This document shows positions 9,669-17,419 of a stretch of DNA of 50,405 bases, piece after piece. Under the pieces are notes generated by a model, which was not told the DNA's origin, searched no databases, and saw only the letters and a list, made by a program, of their open reading frames with translations. Each line of letters begins with the position of its first letter. Positions within the stretch are counted from its first letter, which is position 1. Source of the stretch: Caloramator sp. (GTDB lineage: Bacteria > Bacillota > Clostridia > Clostridiales > Caloramatoraceae); the NCBI GenBank assembly GCA_026418935.1, contig JAOAAJ010000016.1, positions 1-50,405 of the forward strand. Reading direction: 5' to 3'. The position numbers and the translations under genes are program-made.

Positions 9669-10448
9669 TTATTCTATTATTGTACTGTCCTCCGATGCTT
9701 GAACTTCATTTGTATTAGCTTGGTATTCTATATTATCTTCAATATATTTATTTATAATATAAACAGTTACTAAAGTTGACAAATAGGAGTTAATAAGCGT
9801 TTGTATAATTTGAACATTTTTAAATATTAAACTTACTACTAAGCCTATAATAATATTAAATGCAAAAACCCCTAATATATTAAAGAAATTAGAAAGTCCA
9901 AATTTAAATGACTTTTTAAATGCCCCTGTAAAGCCTTCATTATCAACAACAATAATAGGAATCACAGATGTTACTAAAATAGCAACAAAAGCTAAAATTA
10001 AAACAAAAAGTAATAATCCAATTATAAAAATACCTGCTGAACCATTAGTTGAAATATATAAGCTGACTACAATAAATAAAGAAACAAAAATATAAATAAG
10101 TAGTGCACCTACTAATGCTAAAGATACAACCAGTATTCTTAAATAGTATTTTAATGCTTCCTTTGAATTTGCATTAAAATTTATTTCATCCTTTAATACT
10201 TTATCTTTAACCATTAAATTTGTCCAAGCTGTCAAATAGGGTGATATAAAAATTAATACAACTACCATAAATAAAGCAGCCATAATTTGTTTAGAATAGG
10301 CTTGAAGTATACTATTTATATCGAATCCATATTCGAGTCTGATATTGTTTTTAACAGGCAGTTTTAAATTAGATAAAAAGTTACAAAGAAACAAGGGAAG
10401 AACCATAAGTGGTTCTGTAAATATAAGTTTTAAGCTTTTCTTAAACAT
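9669..10448 (-). CDS. Multi-pass membrane protein of unknown function
   Basis: 259 residues with five or six hydrophobic segments (roughly 34-56, 95-130, 136-165, 186-207 and 215-232) and a polar C-terminal tail rich in Asn and Glu. No catalytic motif was recognised. The overall look (N-terminal amphipathic part, hydrophobic helices, VIPIIVVDNEGFTGAFKKSF-like loop) resembles the membrane-domain families found next to PspC or CPBP genes, but I cannot assign one. It starts at ATG 10448 behind AAGGGGG. It is the last gene of a three-gene unit with the CPBP-like and PspC genes, 32 bases after the former, and ends at a strong terminator. Confidence 0.8.
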   Translation of the reverse strand: MFKKSLKLIFTEPLMVLPLFLCNFLSNLKLPVKNNIRLEYGFDINSILQAYSKQIMAALFMVVVLIFISPYLTAWTNLMVKDKVLKDEINFNANSKEALKYYLRILVVSLALVGALLIYIFVSLFIVVSLYISTNGSAGIFIIGLLLFVLILAFVAILVTSVIPIIVVDNEGFTGAFKKSFKFGLSNFFNILGVFAFNIIIGLVVSLIFKNVQIIQTLINSYLSTLVTVYIINKYIEDNIEYQANTNEVQASEDSTIIE

Positions 10449-10480
10449 TAAAAATCCCCCTTTATAAAATAAGCTTACAT

Positions 10481-11029
10481 TTAATTAAATAGAGAGTAAT
10501 AAAACATTGAAAACAAAACTGTTGAAGCATTGTATATAAAATGTTGAAGCATAGTAAACATTATTCCCTTTATCATATTCTGTTCATTTCTAAATTTTAT
10601 ATAGGTAAGCTGAAATAATATTGATGGTAAAAATATTATGATTATATATGCTATTGAAAAATTATGTGAAAGTGCAAATATTGTAATTGTTATAACTGCA
10701 GGTATGATTGTATTCCATTTGGTTTTATTTCTTTTAAAGGCTCCTATTATTCCATACAATATCTCAAAGATGCCAAATTGAAAAATTACTGTTTCTAAAA
10801 CTGGTGATAATACTAAAACCAGCATCATTCCTAAAAATATACTTTCTTCTAAAACTGACTGTACACCGGTATTTATAAACACAGACATATCTACAATACC
10901 AAGCAAATCCAGAGCGTATATTATTGTCTCAACTAAAAAACCAGTTAGTATACCATATAATATTGTTAATTTTACCCCATCCTTTTTTACATCAATATTT
11001 TTATAGTAGGCAACAATATTACTATTCAT
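10481..11029 (-). CDS. CPBP-like intramembrane protein with degenerate motifs
   Basis: 182-residue membrane protein resembling the CPBP (CAAX protease/bacteriocin-processing) family. The start is ATG 11029 because an AGGGGG site lies six bases upstream; the longer GTG frame overlaps the PspC gene and has no site. Family motif 1 (EExxxR) appears only as LETVIFQ around E79, lacking the second Glu and the Arg. Motif 2 is kept as F118-x3-H122 (FALSH). Motif 3 is kept as H163-x3-N167. The change in motif 1 makes peptidase activity uncertain. It lies between a PspC-domain gene and a membrane protein gene, suggesting an envelope function. Confidence 0.7.
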   Translation of the reverse strand: MNSNIVAYYKNIDVKKDGVKLTILYGILTGFLVETIIYALDLLGIVDMSVFINTGVQSVLEESIFLGMMLVLVLSPVLETVIFQFGIFEILYGIIGAFKRNKTKWNTIIPAVITITIFALSHNFSIAYIIIIFLPSILFQLTYIKFRNEQNMIKGIMFTMLQHFIYNASTVLFSMFYYSLFN

Positions 11030-11040
11030 TTTAGTCCCCC

Positions 11041-11232
11041 TCACTCAATAGGTTCAAGTGGAATTACTATTGCACATATTATATATGCCAAAATACCTGA
11101 ACCTCCAAGAAATGTAGCAAAAACCCATCCTAATCTTACTAATGTAGGGTCAATCTCAAAATAATTGGCAATCCCACCACAAACTCCTGCTATCATCCTT
11201 TCTGTCCTCGACCTATAAAGCTTTTTATACAT
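11041..11232 (-). CDS. PspC-domain small membrane protein
   Basis: 63-residue stand-alone PspC domain: [25 protein letters not shown], then [17 protein letters not shown] and one hydrophobic helix ending AIVIPLEP. These are the hallmark PspC residues. In other bacteria such proteins take part in envelope stress responses. It starts behind AAGGAGTG at the head of a three-gene operon with the CPBP-like and multi-pass proteins. The role here is inferred from family only. Confidence 0.9.
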   Translation of the reverse strand: MYKKLYRSRTERMIAGVCGGIANYFEIDPTLVRLGWVFATFLGGSGILAYIICAIVIPLEPIE

Positions 11233-11607
11233 AACTTCACTCCTTTTTCATTTTCTAAAACATATATATTTTTATTTTTTCTATTTATGTATTTATTTTT
11301 ATATATTTACTATTTTCTACTAAATATGTTCCAATTTCAAGTGTTTTTTATTAAAATTTAATTATAAAAATATTTATTTATATATCTATTAAAAAGTATA
11401 TCTCACCAAATAAAGCGTTGTTATATATTTTTTAAATTAAACCTACTCTCTCTTTATCAATAAAGTTCTATCACATAAATTAAATAAACTAATGTTCCTT
11501 AATACAACCTAAAATAATTTCTATAGGTTAAAAAAGTACATAATATAAAAAGGGTGAAATGTTTATTACCCTAAAATGGATAATATCACATTTCACCTAA
11601 ATTGCAC
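11233..11607. other. AT-rich gap without a gene
   Basis: 375 bases, very A/T-rich. The part near 11233 holds the ribosome binding site and probably the unrecognised promoter of the PspC operon. The part near 11553-11597 holds the terminator of the radical SAM gene. No coding frame with a ribosome binding site and no RNA gene was seen. Confidence 0.6.
11543..11597 (-). terminator. Terminator of the radical SAM gene
   Basis: A 10-base inverted repeat, GGTGAAATGT (11553-11562) with ACATTTCACC (11588-11597), encloses a 25-base loop. On the minus strand it is followed by CTTTTTATATT. It lies just after the stop at 11608. The loop is long, so efficiency is uncertain. Confidence 0.7.
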
Positions 11608-12525
11608 TTATACAAGTCTACCCTGCCAAGTATTTCTTTCTATAAACCTTCTGTCTATTGCATTTAAAACTTCCCATTTTTTTAAGCTCCACATCGGTCC
11701 TATTAAAAGATTCCTTGGACTATCTCCCGTCATTCTATGAACCACCATATTTTCAGGAAGCCTCTCTATGCAATCAACAACTAAATCTACATATTCATCC
11801 ATCTCTAAAAATCTCAATTCCCCTCTTTCATAAAGCTCAACCATCTTTGTTCCCTTCATTAGATGTAATAGATGAAGCTTTATTCCTTGTGTATTTGTCT
11901 TTGCGACAAACTCAACTGTTTCCAGCATTCTTTTTCTATCTTCTTTAGGAAGTCCAAGTATTACGTGGGTTACTACATCAATATTTCTCTTTTTTAATTT
12001 TTCTACAGCATCAATATATGTCTCAAGTGGATAGCCTCTGTTTATTAGCTTTGCTGTATCATCGTGTATTGTTTGAAGTCCAAGTTCTACCCAAAGATAC
12101 TTTTTTTCATTTATTTCACTTAATAAGTCTAAAACATCATCTGGTAGACAATCTGGTCTTGTTGCTATTGCAAGTCCTACAACACCCTCTAAATTTAGTA
12201 CACTATAGTATTTTTCCCTTAACACCTCAACTGGTGCATAAGTGTTTGTGTAGGCTTGGAAATACGGAATATACTTTCCTTCCTTCCACTTTTTATTCAT
12301 CATATCTTTTATATCATTAAATTGTTTAACTAAATCCTCTCCACAACCTGCAAAATCTCCAGAACCCCTTGCACTGCAGAATATACATCCTCCACTTGAT
12401 ATTCTACCATCTCTATTTGGGCAAGAAAAATTAGCATCAAGGGATATTTTAAATACCTTTTCTCCAAATTTTTGTCTTAAAAAATAATTTAGGGAATAAT
12501 ATCTCTTATCTCCCCACATCTTCAT
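11608..12525 (-). CDS. Radical SAM protein, YhcC/TIGR01212 type
   Basis: 305-residue radical SAM protein of the YhcC family, whose substrate is unknown. The 4Fe-4S ligands are C35, C47 and C50 (SCPNRDG, then GGCIFCSARG), the spaced variant typical of this family. Other signatures are FQAYTNTYAP, GLAIATRPDCLPDDVLDLL, WVELGLQTIHD, THVILGLPKE and KLHLLHLMKGT. The start is ATG 12525 (MKMWGDKRYYSLN) because AGGTGG lies eight bases upstream; the GTG codons further out overlap that site. The gene stands alone between two terminators. Confidence 0.9.
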   Translation of the reverse strand: MKMWGDKRYYSLNYFLRQKFGEKVFKISLDANFSCPNRDGRISSGGCIFCSARGSGDFAGCGEDLVKQFNDIKDMMNKKWKEGKYIPYFQAYTNTYAPVEVLREKYYSVLNLEGVVGLAIATRPDCLPDDVLDLLSEINEKKYLWVELGLQTIHDDTAKLINRGYPLETYIDAVEKLKKRNIDVVTHVILGLPKEDRKRMLETVEFVAKTNTQGIKLHLLHLMKGTKMVELYERGELRFLEMDEYVDLVVDCIERLPENMVVHRMTGDSPRNLLIGPMWSLKKWEVLNAIDRRFIERNTWQGRLV

Positions 12526-12745
12526 TTGCTTCACCACCTGTATTTGAAAATAACTATATGTCTTTTCATATCATAATATTATTATTTGAAAATGTAAAGG
12601 TGATGCAACTTTTATTATATGTTTAACAAAAGCTTATAGTTTTTTTAATCAATCCATTATTTAATTTTATAATCATAAGTTCCACTTTGTTTACCAAATT
12701 CCTTACAATAATTTGTATTCATTATTTAAAATCTATAATAAATTT

Positions 12746-12782
12746 ATAAAATAAAAATCAGGCACATCAATTATGCCTGATT
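12746..12782 (-). terminator. Terminator of the HNH/TerB/YkgJ/Gly-rich operon
   Basis: AATCAGGCA (12756-12764) pairs with TGCCTGATT (12774-12782) over a nine-base loop. On the minus strand it is followed by TTTATTTTAT. It lies ten bases beyond the stop of the last operon gene and fixes the downstream edge of the four-gene unit. Confidence 0.9.
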
Positions 12783-12791
12783 AAAAAACGT

Positions 12792-13817
12792 TTATGCTAT
12801 TTTTTCCATTTCGATCTCATACTTAGTTATTTGTTTTATTAAATCATTTTTTAATGATTCATTCACTTCAACTTCGTCACTTATCTTACTTTGTTTTAAT
12901 ATCTGAATTTGTGTTAATTCCTTTAATGTCTTTATTGATAATGTAGTTCTAAATAAAATTTTTCTCTCATACATACTAAACAATCTATAATCTCCATTAT
13001 TTTCATTTACTATCATTTCTAATTTTTCTATATCCTCAAGAAATATATTTCGTATTTTTTCTATTTCTGTAATGAAAAACTGGACTATTTTAGCCGTCTC
13101 GTTCAATATGTTTTCTGCTCTTTCCATTTTTTCTATAGCTTTATTAGCTTCTCTTCTTACTTCATAAGCTTTTTCTAAACTTTGGGTTCCCTTACTATTC
13201 AATAATAATCCTCCTACAGCTAATGCAGGACCTGCTACAAGTCCACCTAATATTGCTGTACCACCAGCTATTCCAAGTCCCCCGGCTGCTAAAGAGCCTC
13301 CCCCAAAAAAAGCTAAAGTTGCATTTGTTGCTGCTGCACCTGATAATGCACTCAAAGCTGTTCCTGTTGATGCAGTACCTAAAAGCATTGCTCCACCCCA
13401 TGCTCCAATTCCAGCCAAAGCTCCTGCTCCTATAGAACCTGTAATACCTGCAAGAATATCTATTGCACCCAAATTAATATCTCTAAATTCTTTTAACTCT
13501 TTAGGTGTTAATGAAATAAGTTCATTATGTAGTACACCATCAACTTTTGACTTATTGTTTATTTTTTCATAAACTGTAATAAATCTTTTCAGATCTTTTA
13601 CCCATATATCCATTTTTAACTTACCTAATTTATCTAATTTTTTAGTGCATTTTTCTTGTTCTTCCTCCATTTTCTCTTTTGCTCTTTCATATCTATATGT
13701 TGCATTTTCAACAATCTCACTTGCTTCCTTTATCTTATTTGCACCACTAACTCCTGCCCCTATTCCTGTTGCTGCAGTTGCTGCTGCTATACCAATAAAC
13801 AATAAAGGGATTGGCAT
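12792..13817 (-). CDS. Glycine/alanine-rich membrane protein with coiled coils (function unknown)
   Basis: 341 residues, family not recognised. Residues 4-24 are a small hydrophobic Ala/Gly segment. Residues 28-90 form a highly charged coiled coil. Residues 117-206 are strikingly rich in Gly and Ala with glycine-zipper spacing (GSIGAGALAGIGAWGGA, then LAAGGLGIAGG), able to form two to four tightly packed membrane helices. Residues 210-341 are again long charged helices. This layout recalls pore-forming or membrane-remodelling proteins; that is inference. The ATG follows the previous stop by two bases, and its AGGAGG site lies inside the end of that gene, so it is translationally coupled. It is the last gene before the terminator. 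Confidence 0.85.
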   Translation of the reverse strand: MPIPLLFIGIAAATAATGIGAGVSGANKIKEASEIVENATYRYERAKEKMEEEQEKCTKKLDKLGKLKMDIWVKDLKRFITVYEKINNKSKVDGVLHNELISLTPKELKEFRDINLGAIDILAGITGSIGAGALAGIGAWGGAMLLGTASTGTALSALSGAAATNATLAFFGGGSLAAGGLGIAGGTAILGGLVAGPALAVGGLLLNSKGTQSLEKAYEVRREANKAIEKMERAENILNETAKIVQFFITEIEKIRNIFLEDIEKLEMIVNENNGDYRLFSMYERKILFRTTLSIKTLKELTQIQILKQSKISDEVEVNESLKNDLIKQITKYEIEMEKIA

Positions 13818-13819
13818 AT

Positions 13820-14071
13820 TTATTCCTCCTTTAATTTTTCACACACTAAATAATTTAATCTATAATACTCTTCTATATCCATATCATCCTTAAGATATAA
13901 TTCATAAAATAAATCTATATTACATTTAATTGGTCTTTTGTCATATATTGTACATTGTCTACTATCAATATCAAAATATTTGCAAATACCATCTCCTCTG
14001 TCTAAATCTTCATAAATTGAATTTAATTTTAGATTCATACAACATTTTCCACATTTATTACATTTAAACAT
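13820..14071 (-). CDS. YkgJ-like cysteine-cluster mini-protein
   Basis: 83 residues with the YkgJ-family cysteine pattern: C4, C7, C10 and C11 (CNKCGKCC), then C30, C40 and C50 in a GICKYF - QCTIYDKRPIKC arrangement. Proteins of this family are thought to bind zinc or an iron-sulfur cluster; the ligand here is not shown by sequence. It lies six bases after the TerB-like gene and two before the Gly-rich gene. Its own binding site is weak (GGA about ten bases away), so it probably depends on coupling. In the operon it could be a metal- or redox-sensing partner (inference). Confidence 0.85.
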   Translation of the reverse strand: MFKCNKCGKCCMNLKLNSIYEDLDRGDGICKYFDIDSRQCTIYDKRPIKCNIDLFYELYLKDDMDIEEYYRLNYLVCEKLKEE

Positions 14072-14077
14072 ACATTC

Positions 14078-14482
14078 TTATCCAACTATATCAAAAACTT
14101 TTTTATATACATTTTTTAACTCATCCAATACATTTGAAATGGATTTTATCATATCTGAATCTAACTTAAAATCATTTTTTATTTTTTCTATTAATTCTAT
14201 TTCTCTATCATCTTCATAATTATCAACCTTAACTAATGCAATAAGTTCAAACATTATTTTCTTTATATTACTTAAATTGCTTTTTTCCTTTAATTCATTA
14301 ACGACTTCTTCATAGCTTATACCTCTAATTTGATAATCTTCTTCATATAGCCCCATTTCAAATCTATACTCACTAATTAAATCCATTTCTTCTTTTTCAA
14401 TTTTTAAGTCAGATTTCATTACTAAATTACATAATTCAAGAAATAATTGTTGTTCTCGTTCTGATAAATACTTTAAAAACAT
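14078..14482 (-). CDS. TerB-like helical protein
   Basis: 134-residue all-helical acidic protein resembling the TerB (tellurite resistance B/co-chaperone) fold. Two similar helical units each carry an acidic loop: LCNLVMKSDLKIEKEEMDLI (16-35) and IALVKVDNYEDDREIELIEKI (about 86-106). These match the paired metal-binding loop pattern of TerB, though with substitutions. A strong AAGGAGG site precedes ATG 14482. It follows the HNH gene after 16 bases. TerB domains occur beside nucleases and membrane proteins in predicted stress or defence complexes (published Ter-system analyses), which fits this operon. Confidence 0.65.
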   Translation of the reverse strand: MFLKYLSEREQQLFLELCNLVMKSDLKIEKEEMDLISEYRFEMGLYEEDYQIRGISYEEVVNELKEKSNLSNIKKIMFELIALVKVDNYEDDREIELIEKIKNDFKLDSDMIKSISNVLDELKNVYKKVFDIVG

Positions 14483-14498
14483 TTGTAATTCCTCCTTT

Positions 14499-16100
14499 TT
14501 ATAGTTCTAAAACAAAATTTTTATCTAACATGCAATTATTAAATTCTTCAAAATTTTTAAATTGCATATTACATCCTAAACTTAATAGAAAATCAGTTAA
14601 TACAATTGTAATATCCTCTCCTCTTTCTATCCTATTATTTACTTGAATAAGTACATCTGTTTTTTGTCTTAATTCTATTAAATCTATATCCATAAGTTTA
14701 GAAATATAATCATCTAGTCTTTTATTTATTTCCTTAAAGTCTTTTATAATTTCATCATATAATGTATTATTCATAAACTTAATAATTTTTCTTATTAAAT
14801 CCGAATTATCTATAAAATATATAATACTAATACTCATAAGACCACTAACTAAAGTTCCTACAAAAATTGGTATTGTATCATTTAATACTTCTCCAATTAT
14901 TGGTATTAAAGTAACACCACTTGTAGATATTAACTTTTGAACAGCATCTGTAATAAGATTTCCTATTATTGCAGAAACCCCTAAAAAAATAATCTTACTC
15001 GCTGCACATACCTTTTCTTCAAATGGTAAATTATCTGGATTATATATTAAAATTTTTAATGCTTCTTTTATTGAAACTATTGCTTGTCTAATTATTCTAA
15101 CTACATTTTTTGCTGTTGTTAAAAACATATTAATTATAGTTGTAACAACAGAAGAAAATATTCCTGATATAACCCCATTCTTAAAGGCATCTAATATATA
15201 TCTAAATTTTTCTTTTATACTGATTGCAGCTTTTTCAATTATAATTTTTAATCTTTCCCAAAATACCTTTAAATCAAAATCATCTTTTAATTCCTTTACT
15301 AATTTAGGTATTTCATCAAATATAATAAATGTAAATTCTGTACATATTATACCTAATGCCTGTCTAATTCCCAATTTACTTCCTTGTAAAATTGAATCTT
15401 TACCTATTTCTTTTGAATAATGCTGCAACAACTTCCTTGCATTATGACTATCAATTTTCTTCTTAGATTGGTGATATAAGTACATTGCTTTTTCTTTATT
15501 AATTTTAAAGTATTCAGCATTAGTCATATTATTTTCTTTTCTTTTTGTATTTAAAAACTCTTCCATTGATTTTTCGCCTTTTGATAAGTTAATTGAAGCT
15601 TTTGTTAATGCCATATTTGAATCACTATTACCTATTTTTTTTATTTCTTCAACACTATTAAGCATTCTTGTTTTAGGGTCATCGTGCAACTCTTTTAATG
15701 AAACAATATGATCTAAATGTGTAGATCCATCTTTCTGTAATTTGTCTCCTGTATATTCACATTTCAGTTCTTTTTCTCTTTTATAAATTTCTTTTTTCTT
15801 TTTATTCATCTCATAAGCTGTAACATAATCATCTCTGTTATATTGTCTTTCACCTCGTTCTCTAAATTTTTCGTTTGCATAAATACCGTTTTCAAAATTA
15901 TGTACAGTTTGAACATTTCCACCATCTATATCCTTAAACAATAAAAAATCTAAACCAAAAGATGTAATTAAAGAATTAAAAACAACTTTTTTATATTCTT
16001 TTAATAGATGGTTAATAGCATTATCATTTTCTATCTCAGATTCAACAATAATTTCTTCATTATTAAATTCATAATATACACACTTTAAACTTTTTTCCAT
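14499..16100 (-). CDS. Membrane-associated HNH nuclease-like protein
   Basis: 533 residues, first gene of the operon, behind AGGTGG. The N-terminal 1-110 is not recognised. Residues 113-182 form an HNH-type site: STHLDHIVSL with H128, D130 and H131, then NMALTKASINLSKGEKSM with N171 and K174, matching the H-x-D-H ... N-x2-K-G plan. Only one Cys is nearby, so no structural zinc finger is evident. Residues 243-262, 309-335, 366-395 and 396-430 are hydrophobic or amphipathic helices, suggesting membrane anchoring. The C-terminal 440-533 is helical and charged. A nuclease tethered to the membrane is typical of phage-defence effectors, but activity and target are inference. A/T content is visibly higher than in the flanking housekeeping genes. 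Confidence 0.8.
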   Translation of the reverse strand: MEKSLKCVYYEFNNEEIIVESEIENDNAINHLLKEYKKVVFNSLITSFGLDFLLFKDIDGGNVQTVHNFENGIYANEKFRERGERQYNRDDYVTAYEMNKKKKEIYKREKELKCEYTGDKLQKDGSTHLDHIVSLKELHDDPKTRMLNSVEEIKKIGNSDSNMALTKASINLSKGEKSMEEFLNTKRKENNMTNAEYFKINKEKAMYLYHQSKKKIDSHNARKLLQHYSKEIGKDSILQGSKLGIRQALGIICTEFTFIIFDEIPKLVKELKDDFDLKVFWERLKIIIEKAAISIKEKFRYILDAFKNGVISGIFSSVVTTIINMFLTTAKNVVRIIRQAIVSIKEALKILIYNPDNLPFEEKVCAASKIIFLGVSAIIGNLITDAVQKLISTSGVTLIPIIGEVLNDTIPIFVGTLVSGLMSISIIYFIDNSDLIRKIIKFMNNTLYDEIIKDFKEINKRLDDYISKLMDIDLIELRQKTDVLIQVNNRIERGEDITIVLTDFLLSLGCNMQFKNFEEFNNCMLDKNFVLEL

Positions 16101-16503
16101 TCTACCACCTCAATATGTACAATGTATAAACTATTCATACTCTACACAACTTACATTTAATCTCTTAACTATTAATTTTAAAAACATAATAATTTTTTAG
16201 ACCAACATATTTTAGAGGAATTAATTAAAACAATTTCATTCTATAAACTATTGAAACTAATTACATAGAAAATATCAACTATTTAATATATTTGCTCTAT
16301 TTTTATAATATTCTACTTATTTTTCTAAATTCCTTCATAACTCTTCATATTTTTTGCAATTTTTTAATGGTTTAAACTATATATTTTTGTTTTTATTAGC
16401 ATTTGAAATTAATGTTTTGTTTTATTATAATCAATTTATGAAATTCTTTTTACAAATTAAATACTTATAAATATCTGTTAAAATAACTATTAAAGGTGAT
16501 GAA
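16101..16503. other. AT-rich divergent intergenic region
   Basis: 403 bases between the HNH operon (minus) and the ArAE-like gene (plus), extremely A/T-rich. It must hold both promoters, but no convincing -35/-10 pair stands out. A short odd-centred palindrome TACAATGTA lies at about 16118-16126, 18 bases upstream of the HNH start, and could be an operator. No frame with a ribosome binding site was seen. Confidence 0.5.
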
Positions 16504-16953
16504 ATGAATATTGGTCTTAGAAACTTAAAAACTGCACTATCAGTGTTTTTATCTATAATAATTTCAAATTTGTTTGGGCTTGATTACCCATTTTATGCTG
16601 CTATTGCATCACTTGTTTGTATGCAGTCTACCTTAGAAAAAACATATACAACAGGGAAAAACAGGCTTTTAGGTACAGTAGTTGGAGCAATTCTTGGCTT
16701 TATCTTTGCTTCTTTTTTCCCGACTAATGCTATTTTTTCAGCACTTGGAATAGTTACTTTAATTTATATTTGTAACAAGCTTAATTGGAATGATGCAATA
16801 TCAATGGCAGGGATTGTTTTCTTAGCAATTATGCTAAATATTAAGGATAATAAGCACGCCCTTATATATAGCTATAAAAGGCTTTTTGAAACGCTTATTG
16901 GAATCGTTGTTGCATTTTTTGTAAATTCTTTTATATTTCCACCAGAAAAATAA
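16504..16953 (+). CDS. ArAE/FUSC-like membrane protein (short form)
   Basis: 149-residue membrane protein with the N-terminal transmembrane module of the aromatic acid exporter (ArAE/FUSC) family: LRNLKTALSVFLSIIISNLFGLDYPFYAAIAS, QSTLEKTYTTGKNRLLGTVVGAILG and further hydrophobic helices. About five or six helices fill the protein. The long soluble C-terminal domain of full-size exporters is missing, as in many Firmicute homologues. AAAGGTGATGAA precedes the ATG. It lies 16 bases upstream of the Fur-family gene and is likely co-transcribed. Substrate unknown. Confidence 0.85.
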   Translation: MNIGLRNLKTALSVFLSIIISNLFGLDYPFYAAIASLVCMQSTLEKTYTTGKNRLLGTVVGAILGFIFASFFPTNAIFSALGIVTLIYICNKLNWNDAISMAGIVFLAIMLNIKDNKHALIYSYKRLFETLIGIVVAFFVNSFIFPPEK

Positions 16954-16969
16954 ATTGGAGTGTGTTAAT

Positions 16970-17407
16970 ATGAATGCATTACAACTTGAAGAAATTTTAA
17001 AATCAAATGGATATAAGATGACAAACCAAAGAAGAGCTATAATAGAGGTTTTATGTGAAAACATAGGTAAGTTTTTATCTGCTGAAGACATACTCAACCT
17101 TTCTAAAGACAAATGCCCTCAAACAAATTTTTCAACAGTATATAGAAATTTAGAAATTCTTGAGGAACTTGATTTAGTACATAAAACAAATATGGACGCA
17201 AATAGTACCTGTTTTTATGAAATAATTGATTTAGACAATCATCACCACCATATAATATGTACAAAATGTGGTAAAACAAAGGCAATAGACTTTTGTCCCC
17301 TTGAAATGTTTAAAGCTAATATAGAAGATGAAGATTTTGAACTTATAGATCATAAGCTTGAACTTTATGGAATATGTAGTGAATGTAAAAATAAGCCTAA
17401 GAAGTAA
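16970..17407 (+). CDS. Fur-family metal-dependent regulator
   Basis: 145-residue Fur-family repressor. The winged helix covers 5-85, with ILKSNGYKMTNQRRAIIEVL and the recognition helix FSTVYRNLEILEEL. H91-H94 (NHHHHIICTKC) form the metal-sensing region. C97, C100, C136 and C139 make the structural zinc site. Whether it senses iron, zinc or peroxide cannot be decided from the sequence. The start is ATG 16970 behind GGAGTG; the earlier TTG frame overlaps that site. The stop codon lies inside the terminator hairpin shared with the convergent exporter gene. Confidence 0.93.
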   Translation: MNALQLEEILKSNGYKMTNQRRAIIEVLCENIGKFLSAEDILNLSKDKCPQTNFSTVYRNLEILEELDLVHKTNMDANSTCFYEIIDLDNHHHHIICTKCGKTKAIDFCPLEMFKANIEDEDFELIDHKLELYGICSECKNKPKK

Positions 17408-17419
17408 CCTTAGGCTTAT
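17391..17419. terminator. Shared bidirectional terminator inside two convergent coding ends
   Basis: An 11-base perfect stem (17391-17401 with 17409-17419) and a seven-base loop have A-rich and T-rich flanks, giving U-tracts in both directions. The Fur stop (17405-17407) is in the loop and the opposite ThrE-type stop (17397-17399) is in the stem, so the two genes overlap by 11 bases within the hairpin. Confidence 0.9.

Noticed and set aside
12538-12791. Small RNA or toxin gene in the gap before the HNH operon terminator
   Set aside because: Only A/T-rich sequence and the terminator were visible; no promoter-like or coding signal.
16424-16440. Possible PerR/Fur-type box upstream of the ArAE-like gene (TTATAAT half)
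   Set aside because: Only one half matches the palindrome; the other half has several mismatches in very A/T-rich DNA.
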